Of a stretch of DNA of 64,000 nucleotides, positions 39,204 through 64,000 are shown piece by piece (positions within the stretch are counted from its first letter, which is position 1; every line of letters starts with the position of its first letter). The stretch lies in contig CM022671.1 of assembly GCA_012295275.1 (NCBI GenBank), positions 34,456,683-34,520,682 of the forward strand, read 5' to 3'. The translations under genes were made by a program, and so were the position numbers. Below the pieces are notes generated by a model. The model did no database searches. It saw only the letters and a list, made by a program, of their open reading frames with translations, and was not told where the DNA came from. The DNA is from Chrysomallon squamiferum (Eukaryota > Mollusca > Gastropoda > Neomphalida > Peltospiridae).

Positions 39204-41717
39204 TTATTCTTATGATTATTATAAAAATGATAGCAATAGTATTAATAATAATAATAACAACAATAACGATAACAATAATAATAATAATAAAACAAACGGA
39301 AATCATTTTTAAGATACATGTATAAATTGTAAATTTATTTGTTAAGTATCATTTCTTAATGTTTGATTCATGGTAAACCGTCTTAAAAACGAAATGAACA
39401 CACTTTTGTTTATCTGCTAATAACAGACTAGAACATTACAGTACATACCATCAACACAGATAAACTTTGTAGCCAGTAATACTGATCTACAGATAAACAC
39501 AATCCGATAAATAAATAAATAAATAAATAACAAGAACAACAGCTGCAGTTGAAACAATAATATAAACAATCTACCAGTAATGAATACTTTGTAGAACGGG
39601 GAATAGCTAAGTGGAGTACATTGTGGATTAATCCTATTGTGAACACAATATCAAGTCAGCAGTGATCCAGTTTACAACAACTAACAGTCCGTTATACAAA
39701 AACAAAAACTAAAATATCACTACTAAACTAGTTTTCAGATTCCCATCATTTCTGTACATTATTACTACAACAGCCGTGACCTCAGCAACGTTTTCAACAT
39801 CTACTTTAGCAGCATCAAGAACGTCAGTGACAAAGACAAGAATAATAATAAAGTCTCACTTTCGCAAGGACAAAGTTGATATCTCAAGAGAATAACTATT
39901 TTTATTTTATTTTATCGTGCAGAGCTAAATGATATAAAACATGAAAGGAATCGTGCTTTACTTCTCAACTCGCATCTCTCGAGAACAGCAGATTCACGAA
40001 TTTTTGTTTGGCTGTCGATTTAGACCAAAATAAAATAGATCTTAAATTTCTTTGTTATTATTATTATTTTTTTTTAGATCGTTTCCGTTTAAAAAATTGT
40101 CTTTTAAGATTTACACCATTAACTAAATACGAAAGAAATAACTTTGAACAAGGTTTGTTATTATATAGATAAGATATATATATATATATATATATATTAT
40201 GGTCGTAACTATACTGAGGCAAAGAGGCCAATTCCTCATACCGAAAGTGACGATTATTTTTTAAATTTTTTTTAAAAATATAAATTATAAATCTCTGTTT
40301 CGATAGAAACGATGAAAGACATAACTGACTTCAAAGACTTCAGACATCAAACAGGTTTATCGAACACCTGATAATTTAAAACATACAACAACCTTTTCGC
40401 ATGTTTCAGTCTTAGCTTGGTTCTTGCCCTGATGCAATGTGTATTGTCATTTAGTCCACAGACCCGTCGCCCAATTTAAAAAAAAATTTTTGCCCCGCTC
40501 CGCTAGTCATTTCAAAAAGAGTCTAGTTACGGCCATATAGCTAGTAGATAGATAGATAGCTAGATAGCTAGATAGCTAGATAGATAGATAGAGAAATTAA
40601 TACAGATATATATGTAATTCTTGCTGATCAGTATTACCTTACAGAGCTGAAAAAAACATTCTCATCACATTAACACTGGATCTACTTCCAAGAAACACGT
40701 TTGTTTCACGAACTAAGCACATCACATTTTTAAACTTCATTGCCCGAGAACAAGAGAGGGAGCGCAATAAAAAAGAAAGAAAAAAAGACTGGTTTATTAA
40801 ATATCAATTTCATTAACGCGTCACGATCTGCGCGTGCCGCATTGACCCTTTTCATCTGACAGACGTTTTATAGCCATCAAATATAGGTCACAGTAGCGTG
40901 TCGTCTGCAGCGCTCTGGATTATAATATTCCATTCCAACCAGATCTCCACAAGTGGCGTGTCAAAATAGTTTTTCTCTTGAAAGGTGATTACAAAGCACA
41001 GATATTTTTTTTAATGGTTTTCTCTCGTATTTTCACCGTATTGAAACAATGTGTTTGACATTGTTAAATATATTGGAGTCTCTGAATAGAAAATAAATAT
41101 TTAAAAAAAATAAGAATAAAATAAATTAATATTTAAATAAATAAATAAATAATAAAATAAATAAATAATAATAATTTAAAAAAAAAAAAAATCAAGAAAA
41201 ACAAAACAAAAACAAACACGCAAACAAACAAATAAATAAAGAGAATAATTTCAATAAACACGTTCTGTGCCTAATCACAGTTTTATCACACACGGACATT
41301 CGCACGCCAGGACTCGGTTCACACCTACACACACACGTTACTCAGTTCTGAATGGGAAAAGCTGGTTTTAAGTGATGTCTTTATTTTATAAGTGTGGAAT
41401 GCTTTTAACTTATGATATCGTTATGCAACATCTGTCATAGGAAATAACACAGATTTTAGTAAACACACTGGGAAGTTTGAAACGGCTGTTTAAACACATC
41501 GATATACCATTGATTTTTTATTTATTTTAAAATTTTAAATCAGGTACTTAGGCAAGATTTTGAAAATGGAACGCTTCAGTCACACACACATACACAAACA
41601 CGCACACACACTCATAAAGACACATACATGCACACGTGTACACAGAAACTAATGATATGAAAGAATATTTCGTCACACAGTCTTTAAAATAACAAATCAG
41701 TGATGATACATTACTTT

Positions 41718-41718
<1 letters not shown>
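38981..41718. other. Upstream region of GALNT copy B
   Basis: It should contain the copy B promoter and 5' UTR. An (AAT)n-(ATT)n inverted compound repeat at 39,121-39,205 lies close to the gene and could fold as a hairpin. Short TAGA tracts are at 40,540-40,590. The patch 40,800-40,950 is richer in CpG (ACGCGTCACG, TGCGCGTGCCG) than its surroundings and is a candidate regulatory or 5' exon region. No coding exon recognised. Confidence 0.5.
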
Positions 41719-42422
<704 letters not shown>

Positions 42423-42650
42423 AGCTAAGTTAAATTTGTCTGAAATTTATATGGGCGGAGGTTTTATTTATTCTGTTATACAATAAGTGCACAAGGTAAC
42501 AGTGATGTATATGTTTTCGTTAGCGTTTTCATTCTGTGTATTCAGTACTTTACAGTTTAAATGTGGAACAATTTCGTAAAAAAACCCCGAAATAAATAAT
42601 AATAATAAAATAAATAAATAAATAAAGTAAAATAAAATAAAAATAATAAA

Positions 42651-42693
<43 letters not shown>

Positions 42694-43147
42694 TTATTAT
42701 TATTATTATTCTTATACACTGGTTTGTTCATTTCCGGTCGATTTTCATCGAATGCGGGATTTGGTTTATCAGATAATTACGCACGAAGCTGTAAAAATAA
42801 ATAGCAGAACTAATTAAAAACAAACAGAAAACACTGTTTTAGTAAATCAGTTTTTTTTTTTTTTTTTTTTTTTCTTTACAATAATCATATACGGACAGTG
42901 TAGTTCCTGGAAGAGATATCAGTTATCCTGCAAAGATTTGTACATAATCTGTAGTCTGTGGAACAGCTGTATTGTGACTTAATATGACTTGATATGAATT
43001 ACTATGACAGACATTTAAGCATTAACAAATATTTTGTAATATATATTAAAATAAAATTTAAAACTTTGTCATTTCTGTCAGTCCACTAATGGCTAATAAA
43101 ATGTTTTGTTTATTTAAACTTTCATTTATTCTTCCATTCGTTTTCTT

Positions 43148-43203
<56 letters not shown>

Positions 43204-44238
43204 ATAATAATAATAATGATAATAATAATAACAATAATAATAACTATATTTACCATCTTTTTACATCCAGCCATTAGTTTATTGAGTAACGTTCTTTAAA
43301 GTTTTGTATCCAATTTTCTGCTCAGAGATTTTAAATAAACGCACAGTATTGTTCCCACTGCCTGTATCCAGCTATATAATTCGAGGCTTAATGCCTCTTT
43401 TTCAGAGAAACTGCAGTAATTCCAGTTAATCCGCTCGCATTAAACCATTCAGAATACGCAAGTCTACAGGCTGCTGCTTAATCTATACTCTAATCGTATG
43501 TAAAATTAATATTAGTAACGTTCGAATATGTATTTGCAATAGTAGTAGTAGTAACAGTAGTTGTTGTGGTTGTAGAGAAGTAGTAAAAATAGTAGTAATA
43601 GTAGTAGTAGTAGTAGTAGTAGTAGTGTAGTAGTAGCACTAGTAGTAATGGTAAATGTAGCTGTAGCTGTATTAATATTAGTATCAAACAAAACAAAATA
43701 ATTATATAATAATTTATCAATATACTGTCCTTTTTATCAGTGTGCATCAGTAGCAATGACATAAACTAAAAGTGTTCAGATAAGAATCCGATGCAACACT
43801 CATCAAGCTGGTCGAGGTCAGGGTAGATAACTCTTCGGCAAGCCATGCACACGATTTTCGAGCAAAGAGTAGTCTGCCCATCCCTCCGTTGAGAATGCTT
43901 CGGTTAACTCCGGACGTCATTAGTTGACGAGACTTAAATTATGAATTGTTGAAAATGCAGTGTTACACATGTAACGTATCGTTCACACAGTCACACATAG
44001 CGTTTAGTGTCAAACACTGACGGAATCCAGTTACTCTTTGTCTGACGTATGACGTCAACCTTCACACTAGAATATAGACGGATATTTATCAAGGAGGAGG
44101 TAACTCAGTCATGTTTGTAGAAGAAGTCGCATGAACCTGTTATTCCCCTTAGATTAAAAAATAAAAATAAAAATATAGATAAAGTTTCATTTTGGATTAT
44201 TATTTGTATACGTTTATGTCCATCGGACTTTGAGGTAA

Positions 44239-44282
<44 letters not shown>

Positions 44283-44893
44283 ATAGTAGTAGCAGCAGCA
44301 GCAGTAGTAATAGTAGTAATAATAATAATAATAAATATTTATAAATAAACAACAAATCGATTAGAAGACTTTGATAATCAAGATTTATTGAACATTCAGC
44401 GAGATTAAATATCAATAATAACAAATATACCCATATTGTACCTCTCAGCGAGGCATATATACACATTCGTAGAAAACACCACAAAATATACAATCACATA
44501 ATAAGGAATATATCATTTTATTTAATCAGTATGAATTCCTGTACATTTTCTCATTAGCTTAACTCGATTTCTGTTTCTTTTACCGTACATACCATTCTTG
44601 TCGCTGAGATATAAGGCAACACTGGATCGAATAACACAACATATAACTGAACAAATACGGTACTTAAGAAAATCTTGTAGAAAAATTAACTTGGTGCATA
44701 ATTATTAGTTTAAATTAGCCGGCTATAGTTTGCGATATTTAAAACTATAAAGAAAGTATAGATACTTCTATAAATCATACATACATACATACACAAATAA
44801 TTTAGAAATATGGAATTGCATGTGAATAAAAATATATTATGAAAAATGCAGGGGCAAGTAAGAATAACGGCGTGGTTTTATTTGTTTTATTTT

Positions 44894-44947
<54 letters not shown>

Positions 44948-47442
44948 GTAATAATAAATAAATAAATAAATAAATAAAATGAAGTCTAAATTGCAGAGCC
45001 TAAATGAAAAAAACTAAGAATTAACAAAACGTTATGCAGGACTTAAAAGAGCGAAATGACAGTGACTGTCAAGGTATAATTTTAAATATGTTTACCTTGT
45101 TAAAAAATACTCCACTCTTGAATCTAACACAGAACATATGCTTCATAAGAAAAAGCGTTTAAAGACAGTTATAAGAAAACCTGTATTTGGCGCCTGATGA
45201 AGTACCCAGTATAACCCTCCTTTTGTGAAAAGAATAATGAAATTACGTAACGTTTAAGAAATTTATCTCTATGGTTATTAACAAGAACATCAGTATAGTA
45301 TGAAAAATAACCTCTAGCTAACGATTAAAAAAAAAATTAATAATAATAAATAAATAAAAATAACCATTTCATGATCATATTAAATTATGTGACTGATATG
45401 TTTTTGGAATCTGTCAGTATTTTTTAATTTTTATAAATATGTAACATTAAGTTTGACGATACGTGACAACGTTCAATGAAAGGTATCCAAAGTCTATCAA
45501 AGCTTTCGTCAGTTTAGGCTCGAAAAGGAATAGCAGCTATTATTTTTGAAATGTTCATTTGTTTCTTCAATTTTCAGTAATTTATATAGCATCCTTACTA
45601 AATCAGTTTAATTTGTAATGTGAAAGGAATAATTCAATTAAAGGAATAGGTGAAAAAGAAAGAAAATGAAGTGACAAGTTTTACTCTCAGTTCTCCATTT
45701 CAAATTATCATCGTTTTGAGTAAATAGTTTTTAAAAAGTATATATATATACTTTTCGTATATAAAATATAAAACTATAAGAAAAGCAATGTTTATGTCAA
45801 AATGCTTATCATAAGAAGTCGTTTTCTGACTGTTAAGTAATTAGTAATAAGACAGTTAAGAACAATGACGCCTGTTATACATAAATACTATTCTGATTTC
45901 AGTTTCAACATTCATTTGCTTACAAAAACGATGTCTAAGAACAATGTTTACGTTTGGTGATATGAACATAGTTCTGAAGAAGAAGAAACGAATAAATCTT
46001 TGGCAAGGTTGTTGTTATCTGTCAATTTAGTGAATTAATAATATTTTTTTTTTTTTTAGAATTCTGTATATAACTAGATGTTACACGTACACTCAGAAGT
46101 AAAGAAGTGACACTCTTCATACATCTGCGTGCACTGGCTATTATTACTGTCGTCTTACTTAACTGTTATGAAAGGTTAATCTCCAAAAACAGTACCTTCA
46201 AATACACCAAGATAATATTTATCAGTAACTTAATGTTAATATATTTTTTTTAGAATCACAAACATGGCGTCTCTTTTCTGAAACTCTGAACCAGTCCCTC
46301 TATGAAGACACTGAATAAGATTTCATGATTTCAAGATGTCTTCACGATATTCTGGACTACAACTGAAGTAATTATTTTGTTCTTCCCTAACGGAATTTAA
46401 TTCTGACTATTAAATTATTTACAAGGGGTTAATGACAACTGGCAGAAAGGTTGTGTAGACCTGTATAACAAATGAAAGCATGGCGATTTAAATATTCTTT
46501 TAACACCTTCTTAGATTAACAATTACTTGCTGTCAGTAATAAGAGTATATGAAAACAAAAAAGAACATCTACTGCCGTTATACTTTAGGTTTTCTTATGG
46601 ATGAGGAAAGGATATTTTTCTACACAAAGTGCAGTATAAACCATAACCTTTTACTTCATTTGTGGCATCAGTCTAAATATAGAATAATATAAATATATAT
46701 AAAAAAGAAATTTAACAGAATGATAAGCAACTTTGTCAGTGTTTTCCTACAGTAAAGATAAAAATGGCAACATCAATGCATGTCGTGAAGGTAAGTATTT
46801 TTTCATACTTTATTATTAACAAAGGATGGAGACAAGCGACAAATAAAATTTGGAAGTATATTAAATGGTTTTTCTTTCTCGCACCTCTTAATAATAATAA
46901 CAATAATAATAACATAAATTCTAATCATAACTGTTAGGATATGAATATATTTCCATTATCCTGTAATCGGAAACGCTCTAATTTCGTTTATCGGAACGTT
47001 TTCATTTTTATAAGCAGCGTTTCTTTTCATACTGAGATTAAACTTTATTGCATTTCTATCGCATTTCGTTCACTGAATATACACACATATTATTTAAAAT
47101 CTCAGTCCCTAGACTAATTAATTTACAAAGAGAATGGATTGGTGGGCGACTTTCATCTGTAATGGGAATTGTTGGGTGTTAAAAATCTGTTAAAAGCGGT
47201 GGATGGATTACATTTGCTCGATATTTTTAGAAAACGTAGAGAAACTAAATTAATATATTTTAAAATGAAATGCAGAGAAATGATTGATTAGCTATAGCTA
47301 ACAAATAACTATTTTCCGTTTTTGAATAATAAATTATGGAAATGTTCCGGTACCGTAATTATATTTCATAGACCATTTCAAAATTTGAGCAAAATAAGCT
47401 TAAATAATGATGACAATAAAAATAAAAATAATAATAATAAAA

Positions 47443-47492
<50 letters not shown>

Positions 47493-47800
47493 CAACAACA
47501 ATAATAATAATAACAAGAACAGTAACATAACATATTCCAACTTGAAAATATAATGCAGTGCATACGGCAATGCTTTTTTGAAGTTTTGTAGTGACGATTA
47601 CCTATATGAACCTAACAATGTTATGGTAACACATATCCCAAATCTATGGCAATGTGTTTGATGACATATTTTGGCATTTATATTTCTTGGACATGTATCT
47701 CAGGCGAAATCATGAGCAATTGAAGCGTTGATACATTTATTCCCATACAAAGATAATCCGAGAAAGCAGACATGACAAGCGATGAATCTGTTCTATTATA
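42423..47800. other. Spacer with trinucleotide tracts
   Basis: It holds ATT/TTA at 42,650-42,712 and (ACT)n at 43,150-43,202 followed by AAT. GTA/AGT tracts are at 43,542-43,640 and 44,236-44,335, and AAT at 44,896-44,948 and 47,425-47,515. The patch 43,800-44,110 is more complex and has a perfect TGACGTCA at 44,050-44,057. From 45,000 to 46,900 the sequence is unusually free of simple repeats. A short plus-strand ATG frame with a consensus donor is at 46,764-46,790. No full gene seen. Confidence 0.55.
44050..44057. promoter_or_regulatory. Perfect CRE palindrome TGACGTCA
   Basis: Full CREB/ATF consensus in a locally complex, CpG-containing spacer patch about 5 kb upstream of GALNT copy B. 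Function is inferred from motif only. Confidence 0.25.
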
Positions 47801-48094
47801 TTTGACTGTCAGTACAATTTTCCATTAGTTCTCGATATCTAGAAATATATTTGACTGTCAGTACAATTTTCCATTAGTTCTTGACATCTAGAAATATGTT
47901 TGACTGTCAGTAGAATTGTCCATTAGTTCTCGATTTCTAGAAATATATTTGACTGTCAGTACACTTTTCCATAAGTACTCCATTTCTAAAAATTTATTTG
48001 ACTGTCAGTACAATTTCCCACAAGTACTCCTTATTTAGAAATACATTTGACTGTCAGTACAATATTTTTATTATCATTCATTTGATAAATTGTA
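47801..48094. repeat. 49-bp minisatellite downstream of the RhoGEF gene
   Basis: The anchor TTTGACTGTCAGTACAATTT starts at 47,801, 47,850, 47,899, 47,948, 47,997 and 48,046, an almost perfect 49-base period (last step 49-50). Units also carry CCATTAGTTCTCGATATCTA. Copies decay towards 48,600, where only TTTGACTGTC and GGATTTTCC motifs persist. Confidence 0.92.
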
Positions 48095-49422
48095 CAGTCG
48101 ATATCTAGATAGTTATGTTTGCTGTCAGAAAAATGCTGGTTTTATTGGTGTTTATAAACATATTTTAAGTGAAGGACATTTATTATAAACATTTTTTAGA
48201 CTGGGAAGAGTACTGGATTTTCTATTGTAAGTCAAACTATTTGATTGACACAGACTTTCTACACTGTTCCTTCATTTTCTGCTCTGAAAATATTTGTGAT
48301 CGTCAGAAAAGTGGATTTTCCAGCATAGAAATATTTTGACTGTCTCACACACACTGCGGAATTAACTGTTGTCAGTCAGTTTCTGGAAACGTATTTGACT
48401 TTCACACAGATTTTCTGCATTTTCCAAGTACTTATTGCAGCAAGTAAAATGTTTAGAAATACGTATGGCCGTGAGAGAGAGAGAGTGTGGATTTTCCACA
48501 TTCAGTTAACTTTCAGAAATATATTGGATTTCTGATGTTATTCACAGTAATATATTTGAATGCCATAAACGTTATGGATTTTTTCCTGGTGTTCTTCTTC
48601 ATTAACCAGTCTTTAGGAAATCTCTTTCCCTAACGTAAATCAGTGGATTTTCTGGAACAGATTAAAATCTAGAAAACATAACAGATATGACGTAATAAGA
48701 ACCATGTATTCACATCGTACTCATTTTCCTATTATTCTCAGCGGTGGAATCAAGTAACGGATGGTTACAAACTCTCGAAGTTTGTAATAACGGGTAAAAA
48801 TCTGGTTTCTTTAGAACATCGAATCCAAGCATATATATTTTTCTATAAAATATCTTTCACTGATATTTCACTGACACAGTTTATAGATAAAATATTATGA
48901 CCGCATAAGAATATCACCATTTTCCTATAAATATCTTTAACAACCTGCTGGAAACCTGCTAGCAGGAAAAACAGGCTTTACGTTGACATTGCATCCATGG
49001 ATCAGGATCTTCCTTGCAGTTAGTTATAAACGTACAATAGGGAAATACGACCTCGATATTTACGTGTCTGGATTTTCCTATTAACATCTGTCTCACAGTT
49101 GTAAGAGTGTTTACATCAACAGGAAAACTAGCACCCAGGGATTAGGATTAGTAATTGCCTGTGAATATCCTATCACATCGTAGACGGTATTTATGGTACA
49201 ACTGAAACAAACAGTTATTTCAGAATATGACCCATCACGTTGTAAATCCTGCTGGATTTCTCATCACAGCAAAAAACGCGAAAAACACGACATCCACGAA
49301 TCTTGATTTTTTTTTTTTTTATAATTTGTAACACGGTTATCCATGAATCTACATTTTCCTGATTTTTTTTTTTTTTTAGCCAGTCTACTTATAGGAAAAA
49401 AACAACAACAAAAAACCGGCTA
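48095..49422 (-). repeat. Degenerate repeat field / 3' UTR of the RhoGEF gene
   Basis: In gene sense this follows the RhoGEF stop at 49,423. Fragments of a unit with CATCCATGGATCNGGATNTTCC recur at 48,986-49,013 and 49,331-49,359 (diverged), with weaker traces near 49,126 and 49,286. GGATTTTCC elements are scattered down to 48,180. A candidate gene-sense AATAAA is TTTATT on the plus strand near 48,141. The 3' UTR extent is not determined. Confidence 0.5.
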
Positions 49423-63448
<14,026 letters not shown>

Positions 63449-64000
63449 CTGATAAGACAAAACATACAATTTACTTTCTAAAACCTGTCTGTTTACTTAG
63501 CAATGTGTTTAAAACTATCTGCAGTATGAATGAAGCCGCACATGCTGAAAATCTTTATTTTTGTATTCGTTATCACATATATAAACAAAGGGAATTCTGT
63601 AGATGGTTTTGATAGTGGAATTTGGTATATTTAGAATGGGAAAAATTGTCATTTCAATCAGTTTAAAATATAACCTTTAAAGTTGGGGACTGAAATATAA
63701 AATTTTACATAGATGTCGGTTTGGGTTCATAAAAAGAAGTCTAAATGGAACAAAGCTACGAAATATGTTTTAATGACTTTACCAAGTGTATGACAGCATC
63801 ATTCCAACAACTACTACCTCTACACCATTCCCTACGTTAACACTACACCAAGCACAACAACCACCGCAGTAACTGTTACTACTACCACTACGTCATACTA
63901 TTTAATTTCTAACTTGTGATGCTGCATAGAGATTCATTACAATAACATAACAGAGATTTGATATAGACATTTACTAACGTCTAGCTGAAAGTATATACAT
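63449..64000. other. Upstream flank or intron of the RhoGEF gene
   Basis: The first recognised RhoGEF exon has a good 3' splice site at its edge (TTATCAG), so this stretch is probably intron. An ACTACTACC-like short repeat lies near 63,808-63,895. I see no exon. Confidence 0.5.

Overview
The window is a piece of an AT-rich (about 70% A+T by eye) animal nuclear genome. The coding parts are short exons with GT-AG introns. They encode metazoan-type proteins: a GRIP PDZ scaffold, ceramide kinase, two Golgi polypeptide GalNAc-transferases and a DH-PH RhoGEF. Introns and spacers are packed with microsatellites (AAT, GA, GT, AAAT, AT) and several older minisatellites. This style, with moderate introns and one copy of each vertebrate-like family, suggests an invertebrate, most likely a lophotrochozoan such as a mollusc. 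The phylum is an inference, not a sequence match.

Layout: (1) 1-894, plus strand, the last two coding exons of a GRIP-type multi-PDZ protein, then a 3' UTR to about 2.1 kb. (2) 2.1-12.7 kb, AT-rich spacer with simple repeats, an ~84-bp minisatellite and probably the 3' end of the next gene. (3) 12,754-30,062, minus strand, a complete ceramide kinase gene in 12 coding exons. Its terminal exon exists as two diverged copies, which predicts two C-termini. (4) 31,656-34,125 and 35,996-38,980, minus strand, two tandem paralogous type II membrane GalNAc-transferases with identical exon architecture. Their sequence identity is mosaic. (5) 39-49.4 kb, spacer with a 700-bp GA/GACA array, trinucleotide tracts and a strict 49-bp minisatellite. 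(6) 49,423-63,448, minus strand, 12 coding exons of a PLEKHG7-like RhoGEF, probably incomplete at its 5' end, which lies towards or beyond the window edge.

Every intron of the CERK, GALNT and RhoGEF models keeps reading phase across the junction, and exon lengths agree with those phases. This makes the models strong even without transcripts. The genes do not form a pathway. CERK makes ceramide-1-phosphate, the GalNAc-transferases start mucin-type O-glycans in the Golgi, the RhoGEF activates Rho-family GTPases, and GRIP is a scaffold.

The most interesting signals are: the duplicated CERK last exons; the GALNT pair, with gene-conversion-like tracts and altered catalytic-site residues; a RhoGEF C-terminus coded inside a downstream degenerate repeat; microsatellites forming the polypyrimidine tract of at least six splice acceptors; and an excess of perfect TGACGTCA palindromes. 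I found no CRISPR array, intact transposon, rRNA or tRNA gene.
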